DNA of 64,000 nt from Eriocheir sinensis (lineage: Eukaryota; Arthropoda; Malacostraca; Decapoda; Varunidae), in NCBI RefSeq assembly GCF_024679095.1, contig NC_066534.1, forward strand, positions 16,470,163 to 16,534,162, read 5' to 3'. Shown in pieces: positions 25,218-37,556 of the stretch (position 1 is its first letter; each line of letters starts with the position of its first letter). A program made the position numbers and the translations under genes. Under the pieces are notes generated by a model. The model was given only the letters and a program-made list of their open reading frames with translations, searched no databases and was not told the origin of the DNA.

Positions 25218-25544
25218 ATGATTATGCTTCATGTTGATGTGTATCCGTGGTGTTTAAGTTATGTTTAAATAAAATTAATGTTCAAAGCCACAACGCTCCC
25301 CCGCCCCAATCACGAATTCCTTAATACTTTTCGGTGCCAGAGTCTTGTGTCAGTTGTCGCGAACTAAATCTTATATTAGTGTTCTCTAAACAACCCAAGC
25401 TGCAGGCACAACAATATGGCGCATAAAAAACACCTTTATTTCCTTTACTGTTAAAAATGGACGATGAGAAGAAATATCAACACGAGTTACAATTAAAATT
25501 AAACTTTTCCCTTCGTTCTCGTTTTCTTTCTTGTTATATTTTCC

Positions 25545-25623
<79 letters not shown>

Positions 25624-26540
25624 TTTGATTAACTTCCGTGGTAAAAAAAACTACCCTAAATATCTGTGTACTCTGCAGCCGCTTAGGATTAATATATAGT
25701 AGTATAGTATATACAAAAAATCATACAACAGCCTCTATTTGTCTACCTTGCTGTCCACTAACGAAATGGACTTCAGGCTACGAGTCAGTGTCCCCAGACG
25801 CTCACTGGTAGAACCGATATTTTATCTCCAAACAGTGCATCACGGCCTTACCTAGACCGAGCAGTACACGGACGCGATGAACGAGAAAAGAAGAGTGAAG
25901 GGAGAGTGAGTTGGAGGAGGAGGACGGAGGATGAGCTACAAGGGAGGAGAGAAATTGGGAGAGGGATGAGGAGGGGGAAGAAATAGAATGGTGAGGAAAA
26001 CTAATGATGAATAAGAAATTAATATAAGGGAGGAGAGGAAGGGTGCGAGGAAAGAGGAGGGGGAAAAAAAGAGTGGTGAGGAAAACTAATGATAAATAAG
26101 AGATATTAGCAGGGCAGAAAAGTAGAAATGGAAGGACGAAGAAAAGTGGTGAGCAGTCTTGACAATATGTACGTTCATCCACACGATAACATAATGTATG
26201 AAACACGCGAGGCTTTGTAACAGAGGACAAAAGATAACGGGGGAGCGATGGGAGGAGTGGAAATGTGGAGAGAAAGAAGAATTAGATTAGAAACTGAGAG
26301 TGAGGAAAGGAAGGATATTAGACAGAGGTGCAGCGGTGCCTCTCCTACCCTCCCCCCCCCCTCCTTCCCTTCCCCCTCTAACATTATCCAGAATTCGTGT
26401 TCAAGGGGAGGGGCAGGGCAAGGTGCAGGGTGAGGATGAAGAGGAAAGGAGGGAGGGAGGTAAAGTTAAGGTGGGCGGGACATAGGGAAGGGTGTGAGAG
26501 GTAGGGGTAACGAGAAGGCGTGTGAGCCAGTGAGGTGCGA
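24127..26540. other. Spacer between array and gene B
   Basis: Mostly unique sequence. A duplicated ~75-bp piece (CTCACTTTTGACC.GAGGGGATATCAC) lies at 24450 and 24510. It includes (CT)n at 25188-25216, (GT)n at 25551-25620 and a purine-rich 25885-26140. No gene is supported. Confidence 0.5.
25551..25620. repeat. (GT)n microsatellite
   Basis: About 70 bp of GT. Confidence 0.97.
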
Positions 26541-26545
26541 GTCTT

Positions 26546-26558
26546 CCGTGACCTGACT
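26546..26558 (+). promoter_or_regulatory. Shared upstream element with a TGACCT core (gene B)
   Basis: This is the same CCGTGACCTGACT string as upstream of gene A. It lies about 100 bp before the predicted start site, so homology between the two promoters reaches at least this far upstream. Confidence 0.4.
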
Positions 26559-26586
26559 TGCAGGGTTATCCCCCTTCTCCTCTCCG

Positions 26587-26662
26587 CAGGTCAGGTGTAA
26601 GGTTGCGTTATGCGACCTCCGAGGGGATATAAGAGTCACTCACTCCTGGCAGGACTTCATTC
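26587..26662 (+). promoter_or_regulatory. Core promoter of gene B: 16-bp element, TATA box, Inr
   Basis: CAGGTCAGGTGTAAGG lies at 26587-26602, TATAAG at 26628-26633 and TCATTC at 26657-26662, with the predicted +1 A at 26659. TCATTC is an exact match to the insect Inr consensus TCAKTY. The TATA-to-A distance is 31 bp, as expected for TATA/Inr promoters. Spacing of all three elements equals that of gene A. Confidence 0.75.
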
Positions 26663-26734
26663 TCTTCTGACCCAGGCTACAAGAACGACCGGCACCTTCC
26701 CTTCAGCGACATCCACACCTGCAGGAGAACAGCC

Positions 26735-27895
26735 ATGCCTCAAGACGCTCCTTCGCGGCCTCAGCAGCAGCAGCAGCAGCAGCAGCACAGCGACGCTCCC
26801 GGAGGCAGCTCACGGCGGCGACAGAGGCGACGGTTCAGGCCAGACTCACCTCAGGACACGAATGAAGCGGCTGACCTTCCTGTGGCCGATGAGCCCCGCG
26901 TTCCGCTGATCAGCCGGCACCATCCATGCGCCTTCCAGCAACCTCCGGGCGCTGCTCCTCCTCAGCGCAGTGGTCCTTACCTACGAGCGGCCGCCGAGGA
27001 CATGGCCCACATGGTCACCCCGTGGAGGGTGTTCCTGCCCCCATGCCTCAGGAGAGGCACTGCGTTCCTCTTCGACAACGTCATGATACCGTGTGAGAAG
27101 CTGCGTGAGGTACTTGTCTTTGATAGTCGATTTTCGCTAATATTCATAGCGAACACTCTGAACGTTGCTCCGGGCGACGCGGTGCGGGAGCTGACGAGGT
27201 TTGCCGCCGAGACGCCGAGATGGATGGTCACTCCTCCCGCCGACGACGCTGCTGCAGCCGAGGACACGGCAGACGCAGGGCAGCCGCCGCGCGCCGTGCG
27301 TCGCTACCGCGGGACCCCAAGGTGAGTTGTCTTGACACAGTGCTCTGAACGCTCCTTCATTGTGCTTATGTTGTGATCTTATTCTTGCTGTTGCTTTCTG
27401 CTGTTCTTGCCTAACAAACCTTCCTCCCGCAGGATCTTCGGCTGCTACACCTGCAAGGCCCGCCTGCCGCTGCGTCGCAGCCTCCAGAAACACCTCGATG
27501 CCGCCGCTCACGAGGGGGTCACCAAGCATCTGGTTCTGTGCGCCGCGTGCGGGTTCCCCGCGTCCTCCACGGCCGTTCTGGAGTGGCACGTCTTCATATC
27601 GCACCTGGACGTGGCTGACTACCTCATGAGGCGCCGCTGGCCGCACGCCGCCTCCCGCCAAGGCCACCTTGACTGTGCCTTCTGCAGCGTTCCCCGTGAA
27701 GGGGAGATGCAGACTGCCGCCGACTGCCCTTCGCCCCCCGTGGCCGCGGAGGGCCGCAACAGTCCTCAAAGCGTCCTTCCTCTCCTCGTGGAACCCCCCG
27801 TGGCGCCCAGGCTACCCAACGTGAGGGGTCACTCCTGTCAGGGCCGTGACTGCCAGTGCCATGGCGCGGGAAACCCGCTGCTTTGGACTTCCTGA
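26735..27895 (+). CDS. Gene B: two-exon C2H2 zinc-finger-like protein, ~349 aa
   Basis: Exon 1 is 26735-27321, the intron is 27322-27432 and exon 2 is 27433-27895; together they are 1050 nt (350 codons with stop). The start is the first ATG downstream of the Inr (76-nt 5' UTR) and aligns with the gene A start (MPQDAPSRPQQQ). The N-terminus has a run of eight Q and a basic S/R stretch, with one copy of the repeat unit that gene A carries three times. The middle domain includes FIANTLNVAP and RFAAETPRWMVTPP. Exon 2 has fingers C200, C203, H216, H222 and C232, C235, H248, H253, then CAFC. Upstream it is followed in the window by AATAAA about 90 bp after the stop. Function is unknown; a DNA- or RNA-binding role is inferred from the fingers. 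It is transcribed divergently from gene A, about 10 kb away. Confidence 0.82.
27322..27432 (+). other. Intron of gene B (111 bp)
   Basis: GT-AG intron with donor AAG|GTGAGT and acceptor TTCCTCCCGCAG|GAT. It splits an Arg codon and is identical base for base to the gene A intron. Confidence 0.88.
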
Positions 27896-27982
27896 GGCGC
27901 CGCGCGATGCTGTCGTGTTTGTTTTTGTATTTGTAATGTTGTACATTATTACTTTTATCATTTCATGCCACATTGTTTTTAC

Positions 27983-27988
27983 AATAAA
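27983..27988 (+). terminator. Poly(A) signal AATAAA after gene B
   Basis: A canonical AATAAA lies 88 bp after the gene B stop, in AT-rich sequence. A second AATAAA at 28064-28069 may be an alternative site. Confidence 0.6.
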
Positions 27989-28063
27989 GGAAATCAATCA
28001 AAATGCTTGGTTGTTGCTTTTTAGTTGTTTTTAGCTGATGTCATTTTGGTTTTAAAGCTTTTC

Positions 28064-28069
28064 AATAAA
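28064..28069 (+). terminator. Second possible poly(A) signal after gene B
   Basis: AATAAA about 170 bp after the gene B stop, followed by T-rich sequence. Confidence 0.4.
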
Positions 28070-28133
28070 GGAGATACACGACCATTTCACTTTAATTTTA
28101 TCCCTCGATTTTTTAATACGGCTTAGCTTTCAC

Positions 28134-28200
28134 TTGTGTGTGTGTGTATGTGTGCGTGTGTATGTATGTGTGTGCGTGTGTATGTATGTGTGTGTGTGTG
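28134..28200. repeat. Imperfect (TG)n microsatellite
   Basis: TG repeats interrupted by TATG and TGCG, downstream of gene B. Confidence 0.9.
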
Positions 28201-29613
28201 ATCTATGTATTATGGATAACATAGGTGAGATGGGGACAGAAGTGATGACCGAAAACTACTATGTAACAGAAGGGAGCACCGGACCCATTGCTTTTGGGGA
28301 CAACACAGGTGAGGCGTGGGTACATAGGTGGGGAGAGAAGATTAGAGGATGAGATGATATGGTGAAGGATGGAGTGATCGTAATATTGGAAAGACAAAAG
28401 TATGGACACGCTTATCTCAACTTCCCCGCCTTCCCCATCTCGCATAACCCTCTCCTCTTCCCACTCCTCTCCCCTTCACCTATCCCGGGAACAGGTGTGG
28501 CCCAGGGGATGCAGGTGAGGCGATACGCGATTCCACACTATCACCACCACAACCACCTCTACCACTGACACCCACCCCTACACACACACACACACACACT
28601 TGCCTCCCCACACACAATAAATACACAACAACTACTTCTCTCTTTTTTTTCTTTTTTTTACTCTTCCGATGCAATATTTTCCCTCACTCCCTCCCTCCCT
28701 CCCCCTCTCTCTCCCCGGCCGCGAACACACCGGACCCTCGAAAAATATGACCGGTCGCTAACGGAGGACAGCCGCGGTTTGGAGACTCGACTTTTCATGA
28801 ATATTTGAGTCCAGATTGACCCTGCCGTGTATCCCCCTGTCCTCTAGCCTTCCTTTCCTCCCTTCGTCCCCTCTTCCTCCTTCTGTCCCCGGGGTCTCAC
28901 TCTCTCTGTCAGCGACCCGGCATGCAATTTTTCTGAGAGGAGGAGGAAACGAAGGAGGAATAGAAGGAGAAGAGACGGAAGGGCAAGAGAGGGAGAGAAG
29001 TGCATTGTGAGTTAAACATTGTCCTGACCTTCTCTCTTTCTCTCTCTCTCTCCTCGGGGTCTATGGCGATTTGCGAGATGGAACAGGAGGAGGAGGAAGA
29101 GGAGACAAATAATATAAAGAGGTGGAAGAAGAGAAGAGAGTTTATAGCGATTCAGCAAGATAAAAAGGAGACTAAAAGAAAGAAGAAGAAGAAAAATATA
29201 TAGGAGTTCGGAGGATTAATGAGATAGAAGAACAGAAGGAGGGAGTAGGGAGAATAGAGGCTTTATATTAATTCAACAAGAACAGAAGCAAAACCAGGAG
29301 GCGAATGAGGAGAAAGAAAAAAAAGAGAAAAGGAGGCATGGGGAGATGGAAGACGAGACGAGTGATGAGAAGAGGAGGGGGAATAAGGAAGAGAAGAGAA
29401 GGAGTAAGGAAGAAGAAAAGGATGTAGGCCAATCTTCAAGGTGAGCGTCTGACAATAGTGGATGGAGAGGAAAAAAAAGCAAAACGAAATGAAAAGAGAT
29501 AAGGATGAGGTATCGAAATGAAACAGATGAGAGGAAGAGAAAGAGGAGATTGAGCAGGGAAAGAAAGAGAAATGGAGAGAGGTGGACAGGTAAGGAAGGA
29601 AGGGGGGGGGGGG

Positions 29614-29647
<34 letters not shown>

Positions 29648-30440
29648 TATAAAAAAAAAAAATAAATAAAATCCAGCTATCACAAATTCAAGCAACTTCT
29701 CTAAACCAATAACAACACCTCTCCAATCCTCCACTAAGTATTTCAAACGATAATACTCATAATTTCCGTCCCCACGCAGCCATTAGCGCAAGCCTTTCAT
29801 TAAGCTACAAAAAAATCAAAATTAATTATAAACAACTTTTTTATTTTTTTTCGCGTCAGATCGCATTCGCCGCATAAAAAGCCTCACTAATACCACGGAC
29901 TAAAGCAAGGTTAGAAATCATATATATCATCATTAAATTCTGCCCGTCAGGTTTGGTCAAGGTTGTCGCTTAATTATGGAGACCTAGTTCATGTTATCGT
30001 GTGTTACGTTCAATTAGCTTTAACATCCTATAAGCATCCCTCCCATCCTATTAGCACAGTGTATTTCCCATCGTATAAAAGTCCTCCTCATTTTTATAGG
30101 TACAGCGTCTCAATTTACAGCATCCTTTTCATCCCAGCATCCTAAATCAATATCCTGCAAGCATCCTTTCTATCCTACCAGCACAGCATCTCTTACATCC
30201 TATTAGCACCCTTTGAATCCTACCAGCACAACTATTACTACCACTATCACTATTAATACTACGACTATTACTATTTCTACTACTACTACGATCAGGACTA
30301 ATAATCAAGCTGAAGGAAAAATTACAATAACCCAATAAACTTGCAATTAATCAAGGCAACAGAACGCTTAATCTGCCTCGGAAAATAAAATATATATACA
30401 CGCCAGCAGCAGCGACTTACTACACTTTTTCAACCTGCAT
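28201..30440. other. Gene-free stretch, mixed
   Basis: Unique islands (28700-28830 is CpG-rich with a GAATATTTGAG end) alternate with purine-rich DNA (28930-29640, ending in G14 and (AG)n). No coding region is supported. Confidence 0.5.
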
Positions 30441-30735
30441 ATATTGGCCGTGCGCTCGATACTCTTGTCCTCTGTGTGGGAGCTGGGGTGTGTGGGCTGT
30501 TTTGTTTATTTATATTTTCTATGCCCTTGAACTGCCTGCGAGGTAAGAAAAAGGATAAAAAGTACATGAAAGTAGCTGTGATTTATATATTGGCCGCGCC
30601 CTCGATACTCTTGTCCTCTGTGTGGGAGCTCGAATGTGTGGGCTGTTTTCTTTATATATATTTTTTATGCCCTTGAACAAGAAAAAGGATAAAAAGTATA
30701 TGAAAGTAGCTGTGATTTGTGGGTTGTTTTTCCTC
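30441..30735 (+). repeat. 146-bp tandem duplication
   Basis: TGGCCG.GC.CTCGATACTC begins at 30445 and 30591. The copies share TCCTCTGTGTGGGAGCT and AAGTAGCTGTGATTT and each contains a TATGCCCTTGAAC word of the dispersed ~80-bp family. Confidence 0.9.
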
Positions 30736-30788
30736 CTCTCCGTTCTACGTTTTAATTCACTCATCATTCCTTCTTTACTTTTTTTTTT

Positions 30789-30855
30789 TAGAGTATAGGA
30801 AACAGTTCAAGGGCAAAAAGAAAGGAAACAATAATGAAAAAAACAAACCCCGCCC
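30789..30855 (-). repeat. Dispersed ~80-bp repeat with GCCCTTGAACTGT core
   Basis: Minus strand: TTCATTATTGTTTCC, then GCCCTTGAACTGTTTCCTAT. The same order of words occurs on the + strand at 40731-40810 and 53310-53392. Confidence 0.7.
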
Positions 30856-31320
30856 ACCTCCATCTCACTTTTTTACCTGTCTTCCTCTTCCCTTCTTCCT
30901 CTCCTTTCCCCTTCTTCGCCTTTCCTCCTCTCCCCTCTCCCATTCCTAACATGCCCTCCCTCTTCCCTCCTTACCCTCTAACCCTTTCCCTCTGTTACTT
31001 TCCTCCTTCTCCCTTCTCCCTACTTTCTCATTCATTCATCGTTCCTCTCCTCACTCCCTTTCCTTCCCCTCCTTCTTCCTCTCTCCTTCATCTTTCCTCT
31101 TCTCCCCTCATTATCTTATTCATTCATCATTCCTCTTATACTTTCCACATCCTCACTCCACCTCCTCACTGCTTTATCTTCCCTCCTCTTCCATCCATCT
31201 CCTCACTCTTCCACATGCTTACTTTCTCACTCCTTTATCTTCCTTTCCCTTCCCTCTACCTCCTCACTCCATCCCCTTTATTCCACTCCCTTCCCTACCA
31301 TGTACTTCTCATTCATTCAC
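30856..31320. repeat. Polypyrimidine tract
   Basis: C/T-rich on the + strand; low-complexity frames only. Confidence 0.75.
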
Positions 31321-31860
31321 CCCTTCTCCTCTCCCCTCCATTTCCCCACTTTTTCATTCCCAAGGCCGCTGCTCAACGCTGAAAACAATCTCTCGGTGCA
31401 AAGTGTCGCCTCAGAATTGCCCCTTTCCTCTACTTTCCTTCCCTCCCTTCTACTTTCTCATTCATTCACCGATTTCACCCTTCCCCCTCTGGTCTCCATC
31501 TCCTCAGTCTTTCATTCCCAAGGCCGCAACAAAGCTAGAAACAACAAAATATATTCCCCGCTGCCTCTGCCTCTCCTTCCCTCCTCGCATTGTCGCCTCA
31601 GCATTGCCATTTTCCTCTACTTTCCTTCCCTTCCTTCTATTTTCTCATTCATTTACCCTTCCCTATCTGCCCTCCATCTCCTCAGTCTTTCATTCCCAAG
31701 GCCGCAACAAAGCTAGGAACAACAAAATATATTCCCCGCTCTCTGCCGTTCCTTCCCTCCTCGGCGCCTCATTCATTCATCCTTTCTCCCCTTCGCGCCA
31801 TCTCTTCATGCTTTCACACCCAAGACCGCTGATCAACGCTAGAAACAACTTAATCTCTCC
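31321..31860 (+). repeat. Tandem repeat of ~120-180 bp, about four units
   Basis: TTCATTCCCAAGGCCGC occurs at 31352, 31511 and 31689, with a diverged copy at ~31812. Units also share AACAACAAAATATATTCCCC and TTTCTCATTCATT. Confidence 0.85.
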
Positions 31861-31949
31861 GTGCAGACTGATGTGTACACCTTTTTGTATAGCTTCTTTC
31901 CTTTTACATTCTTCTACTGTCCCGTCCTTTTTGTCTTCCGTGTGGAGTA

Positions 31950-32190
31950 GTTCAGGAATGTCGTTACTATGGATGTAGGGGCTTGCTCTTCTTTTGTCTA
32001 TAAGAGAGATGAACTAGGGCCACTAGGCGAAGGTGGAAGAAGAGGAGGGAAAGGAATGTTAGAAATGTTGTTAGTTATAAAATGTTTGGTTTATATTCGT
32101 CTAGAGGAGTGCAGGAATGGCGTTACTGTGGGTGTACGGGGCTTGCTCTTCTTTTGTCTATAAGAGAGATGAAGGAAGAGGAGGAGACGA
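31950..32190 (+). repeat. ~65-bp direct duplication
   Basis: GGGGCTTGCTCTTCTTTTGT followed by CTATAAGAGAGATGAA occurs at about 31979 and 32140 with matching upstream flanks. Confidence 0.85.
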
Positions 32191-32604
32191 AGGAGGAGGT
32201 GGAGGAGGAAAAAAGAACAAAGGAAACGCTACTTCGAGATTTTTTTTTCCCTACAAAGACGTAATTGCCTCTCGTTCTATTTGCTGCGTTGCAATTTTCG
32301 TCTCCCTTAAAATGCTTTCTTTCATCTCCCTTCACGCCTCTCTTCCTATCTTTGTTTGCTTGTTTGTTAGTGCAGTTGCTCGATTTCTTTCCTCCTTTTT
32401 CTTTCTTTTCTTTTTTTTTTTTGCCTCTTTTTCTATTTCTCTTTTTCCTTCTTTGTTTGTTTGTTTGTTTGTTTGTTTTTCTTTCTCTCCATCTTCCTTC
32501 TGTTAGTGACTTTACAGATTATTGAATGTTTTTTTTTGTTGTTTTTGTATTCGATAAACAATTTTCCTTTTGCCTAATGTCACTAACTTTCATTCTTTTT
32601 CTCT

Positions 32605-32695
32605 TCTTCCTCCTCCTCCTCCTCCTCATTCTCCTCCTCCTCCTCCTTCTCCTCCTCCTTTTCACTGTTATTTTCTTCCTCCAATACGTTCTTCT

Positions 32696-32791
<96 letters not shown>
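32605..32791. repeat. (TCC)n then (CT)n
   Basis: Interrupted TCC repeats at 32605-32660 and a pure CT run of about 92 bp at 32700-32791. Confidence 0.95.
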
Positions 32792-32793
<2 letters not shown>

Positions 32794-32876
32794 GTGTAAA
32801 CGCCCAAGAGACCCAACAACTTCCTTATCAGGTATTTGGGGAATGTCTTTGATCTCGGACACGCTTGCTTATTGGC

Positions 32877-32922
32877 GGAGGAGGAGGAGGAGGAGGAGGA
32901 GGAGGTGGTGGTGGTGGTGGAG
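32877..32922. repeat. (GGA)n(GGT)n microsatellite
   Basis: About 25 bp of GGA passing into about 18 bp of GGT. Confidence 0.95.
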
Positions 32923-33271
32923 CTTATTTGAAGAAGAGAAGAGAATGTGGAAGGGAAGAAGGGCGGTCGAGGAAAGTGGAAGAATATTATAATGTAGATA
33001 GATAGATAGATAGATTGATAGATAGATAGACAGATTGATTTTCTTTATTTCTTTTCTTACTTTTAAATATTTTTTCCTTCCTGCAATATATTTTTCTTTC
33101 TTTCATTCTTTTCGAGAGAGAGAGAGAGAGAGAGAGAGAAACTAAGGGATCGGGAGAGAAATTTATGTTAATTCGTAATCTTATTAACGTAATTTCTCTT
33201 AGTGTTAACCCTTCCACTAATTGCTTTACCTGTTTTCCTTTCTTCTGCACTGTCTGTCTCTCTGTTGTCAT

Positions 33272-33302
33272 CATCATTATCATCATCATCATCATCATCA
33301 TC
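33272..33302. repeat. (ATC)n microsatellite
   Basis: About 30 bp of ATC. Confidence 0.93.
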
Positions 33303-34250
33303 GTTTACCCTCATCTCACCTTACCTTATTTCTCTTAATCCCTCTTTACCTTATCTCTCCTTTCCTCTTCCATCCATCCATCTTCTTATCTCACTTCTCT
33401 CCCCTTTCTTCCTCTTCCATCTCCGCTTCTCTATCCCTTCCTCTTTTTTATCTCCTCCATTTCTTCTTCTCTTTACTAACTCTCTCCCCTTTCTTCCTCT
33501 TCCATCTCCGCTTCTCTTCCCCTTCCTCTTTTTTTCTCTTTCATTTCTTCCTTCTTTACCTCCCCTCTCCCCTTTCTTCCTCTTCCATTTCCGCCTCTCT
33601 TTCACCTCCTCCATTTCTTCCTCTCTTTACCTCACCTTTCCCCTTTCTTTCTCTTTCTTCTCCGTCTTTCTCTCCCCTCATCCTCCTTTCTTTCCCGTCT
33701 CTTCCTCTCTCTACCTTCCCTTCTCCCCTCCCTCTCCCGTTCATTCCTCCACCATACCTCTCCACTCCTCTTCCATTCTTTTCCAGACCTGACTCTCGTT
33801 ATCTCATCTATGTCCCCTTTTCCCTTTCCTCCTTCATCGCCTTCTTTCTTTACCTTCTTTCACATTCTCTTCCATCCCCAATTTTCTTTACGTCATCTCT
33901 CCTTTTCCTCCATTTCTTTTCCGTCTCCGTCTCTCTCTCCTCCTTTCTCTTTCGACTCCATAACTGATTCTCGTTGTGTCACCTCTCCCTTCCTCCTCCT
34001 TCCTCTTCTGTTTCCCCATTCCTTCTTCCATCCCTCTTCTTTACCTCCCCTCTTCCCTCTTCTCATTTCCTTTTCTATTCCTTTCCTTTTTATCTCCCTT
34101 TCTTCTTCAGCTCCACTTTTCTTTATGCATCTCATCTCTCCCCCTTTTCCTCCTATCCCTTGCTTTTCCATCCAACCTTCGTCTTTTCCCACCTTTTGTC
34201 TTCGTATTTCTCTCTCATCTCGTCCCTACTCTCTCTCTCCCTCTCCTTCG
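33303..34250. repeat. Polypyrimidine tract with internal repeats
   Basis: About 0.95 kb of C/T on the + strand. CCCCTTTCTTCCTCTTCCAT recurs near 33400, 33488 and 33571, giving a decayed ~85-bp periodicity. Confidence 0.8.
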
Positions 34251-34520
34251 TCAGCAGCGCGGCGCCCCAGGACTCAGGTGAAGGGGATTCCTCAGCGTTA
34301 GCGTCGCCCTGCATCACGCCAGCAGGTAAAATTAACTGAAATATCACCCCACGAACGCAGGCCCCGCAAACTTCTTCTCTTCAGCCGCTACCCTAACCTA
34401 ACCTAACCTCGCCTTGCCTCAGCTTGCCTCCCGACCGCCTTCCCACCCGGCCACTCACCCGCTCTCCCGTCTCCCGCCTGCCTGCCACCGCTTCTTCCCC
34501 GCACCCCTTCTGCTGTCTAT
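34251..34520. other. Non-repetitive stretch with short CCTAACCTAACCTAACC
   Basis: Mixed sequence; three and a half telomere-type CCTAA units at about 34393-34409. Confidence 0.5.
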
Positions 34521-34562
34521 GCCGCTGTTGTTGTTGTTGGTGGTGGTGGTTGTGGTTGGTAG

Positions 34563-34592
<30 letters not shown>
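34521..34592. repeat. (GTT)n/(GGT)n microsatellite
   Basis: GTT and GGT triplets over about 70 bp. Confidence 0.93.
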
Positions 34593-34594
<2 letters not shown>

Positions 34595-35119
34595 GTAGCG
34601 GAGGTGGTTTGCTACGTTCCTTCTTCCCCTTTTCTTCCATTTCCTGCCCTTTTCTTATTTCTTTTGTTCCTGACTTTCTTCTGTTGTGTTTTATTTTATT
34701 TTGGTATCTTCTATTTATTTTTCTTATTTGTTTTCTTCCTGCTTTTCCTCCTTTTCCTCTCATTTCATCTTCTGCCTGTTTTATTTCCTTTCCAGAGTGA
34801 TTTGTTTATTTTGATTGAGTGTTTTATTTCTTCCGTCTTTTTTTTCCTTCCCTGTCTACAACGGTGCACAACACGGAAGTCTGATAATGATTCGACGAAG
34901 AAGAAGAAGAAAATAATATCACGAAAAGTAGCAAAAAAAAAAAAAAAAAGATAAAAATATGAAAAGTTGGAATAACGTCACTATGAAAAAGGAGCAATTT
35001 AGATACGGATTTAGATGCGGATCTCGGCTATTTATCAAGACTTTTTTTTGTGTGTAATTCTTTAACGTATAGTACCTGAAGACGTGTGTGTGGGAGGGGG
35101 GAGGGAGGGGGGAGATCGT

Positions 35120-35125
<6 letters not shown>

Positions 35126-35187
<62 letters not shown>
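35126..35187. repeat. (GT)n microsatellite
   Basis: About 60 bp of GT. Confidence 0.97.
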
Positions 35188-35189
<2 letters not shown>

Positions 35190-36620
35190 AGGCATCCAGA
35201 CACCCGACAAAACAGCTGATCCTTCCGCCCTCAGAGCCTTAAAGCCGCACTCCCACCGTCGCCTCCGCCACGCACGCCTGTTTATCTGTCTATCTGTCTG
35301 TCTTTCCCTGCAGCGTCGGGGGATTACCCTGCACCGTGACACTACCCAACCCTTGCCTTTCCATGTAACGCCTAATCCACCTCTACGTTAGTCATCCCTT
35401 TCGTGTGCCATTTAAATCTCTTTGTATTGTCTATCTCATCTTTTCAGTCTCTCCCTCTAGATTGAGTTCTTCTTGTTCTTCTTTTTCTTCTTCTTCTTCT
35501 TCTTCCTCCTCCTCCTCCTCCTCCGCCTATCTCTATTCCTCCGCCATTCACCTCAAATTCACACCGTCCTTCTTGCCCGCGTAACATTCAACTCATCCTT
35601 GCCTTGAATAACCCTTCCGTGCACTATTCAGCTTCTCTGGCTACTTCTCTTGTGTGCTTATACAGGAGCAGCGATAAGCGAGTCTTTTGTTTCTACTTTG
35701 TTTTTGGCCTTTGAGCTGCTTCCTCTATCGTCAAAAACTATTCTACGCCTTGGAGCTCATCAAGGTACTATGGAACTTTTCCCTGGAACGTTCATATCAC
35801 CCTTGCAACGTTTATGTTCAGCCAGTCCGTCCATGCTCGTTCAGTTCACCTAATACCACTCAGCTCATCACTGCACCGACTCTTCATTACATACAGGTAA
35901 AAACAGACACTTTAAAAATATCATGATTCAGTACAAAGAGACGGAAGTTTAAAGGAGATTAAAAGTAACTGCAGAAGGAGGAAGAGGATGATGATGTTTA
36001 CTTATATAAAATACAATAAACCATGATCTCTCTTACGGCCGTTCATTTCTCATTGCTTGTATTGAATTATTACTGAGCGGTATTTTTTGTTTACTTTTCG
36101 CTTTTGCCTTTGAACTATTTCCTCTATATACCTCAAAAAGAAGGAGAAGAAAAAGCACTCACCACAACATACAGCTTATAGTTTATCACACACGAATATA
36201 ATAGCAAGTCTTCCTGCTCGCTACGTAATTACCAGAATCCAGTACTACACAGAATTTGAGGTTAAAGTTAATAGAAAGCATGTCAGTACCGTCGCATTTA
36301 CTGTTATCAACGTAAACACAACACAATACAGGCATACAACACACACTAAAAAAACGCCTTCTGGCCCGTATAAGTCTCGTAGCGTCGGGGGTGTTTATCG
36401 GGATAGGTCGGCTCGGGTCGGGTCTTATCGGGTCCAGTCGGGTGCTCTCGGATGCAAACAGGCGGCGTAAACATGTAAGTCAGACTCGCCAGGAAATGCC
36501 CAAAGTCGTGTGATGGTCTGATCCAATCCCATCGCGAATTTGAGGACGACCAGCAGCAGGGGAGGAAGGGGAAGGGGTGCGGGGAACATTGGGGAAGGGA
36601 CTGGGAATGGGATAGGGTGG
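35188..36620. other. Gene-free stretch with decayed dispersed-repeat pieces
   Basis: Mostly unique. Parts at ~35690-35745 and ~36080-36140 resemble the GCCCTTGAACTGT family (GCCTTTGAGCTGCTTCCTCT, GCCTTTGAACTATTTCCTCT). TCGGGT-rich words occur at 36385-36445. No coding signal. Confidence 0.5.
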
Positions 36621-37245
36621 GTAAGGCGCTGGGGGAAGGGGGAGAGATTGAAATTAGGGGAAGAGGTTAAGATCATCCCTCTCACGATTCCCTCAGCCTC
36701 CCCTTATACCCATTCTTCTCCCACTGACTCTAGTTTCGTGGGGAGGGAATAGGGGATGAGGGAGGATAGGGCGATGAGAGGAAAGGGGAGGAAAGGAAAT
36801 TAGGGAGAGGGGTTTAGTTAATCCCTGTCGCCATTTCCTTAGTGTCCCCTCCACTCATTCCTCCCCACTCACTCTAGTTTCGTGGGGAGAGAAAAAAAAG
36901 GATGGGGAGAAGGTGAGTAGGGGGCGCTTGAGGAAAGGGGAGATGGAAATTAAGGTAGTAGGTCTAGTTCACCCGTCACCATTTCCTTAGTCTCCCCTTC
37001 ACCCATTCCTCCCCCAGTCACCCAAGCTTCGTGGGGAGGGGAGAGAAGGGGAGAGACAAGTAAGGGGAAGGGGTGATCTAAGGTGCTTATGTCTCTTCTC
37101 TCCCCATCTCCTCTTCACCCATTCCTCCTCAATCATTCTATCTTCGAGGGGAGAGAACAGGGAAGAATGGGGAGAAGACGAGGAAAGGGCGCTGGGTGAT
37201 GAGAGAGCGATGTAAATTAGGGGAACAGGTCTAATCACTCCCCAC
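36620..37245. repeat. ~145-bp tandem repeat, ~4 units
   Basis: TTCGTGGGGAG starts at 36735, 36879 and 37028, with a variant at 37143. Each unit also has AAATTAGG, CCATTTCCTTAGT and CTCCCCTTCACCCATTCCTC, so GGGGAG and CTCCCC halves give each unit partial dyad symmetry. Confidence 0.88.
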
Positions 37246-37334
37246 CTCCTATCACACCCCAACCCTCCCGTCACCTTGCTGTCACCCCACGTCCCCGTCT
37301 CGTCACCCTCCACCACCCCTTCGCCCTCCCTCGT

Positions 37335-37480
37335 CCGTCCGCTTGTCAACAAATTATTGGCCGAGTCGCTTGGGTCTGCAATGAATTATTTGGTGGGTGG
37401 AATGCCGCGGCGCGCTCCTCCCCTTTGCCGCTTTTTATTTGCTACAAACTGACGTGTGAGGATGCAAATTTAATCAAAGG
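37335..37480. other. Non-repetitive CpG-containing island
   Basis: Unique sequence with CAATGAATTATTTGG, CCGCGGCGCGC and CTTTTTATTTGC. Candidate conserved noncoding or promoter DNA by composition only. Confidence 0.3.
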
Positions 37481-37556
37481 TGGTGGAATATGGATGGCCC
37501 GGCGTAGGGAGGCCTCGGAAGGGAGAGAGAGAGAGGGGGTTTGTGTGAGCGACAGT

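Noticed and set aside
25802..26230. 142-codon minus-strand frame upstream of gene B
   Set aside because: Mostly S/F/L from purine-rich + strand DNA; no domain.
31352..31860. CRISPR-like spaced direct repeats
   Set aside because: Repeats of ~17 bp are spaced irregularly by >100 bp of similar sequence, and the DNA is eukaryotic; this is an ordinary tandem repeat.
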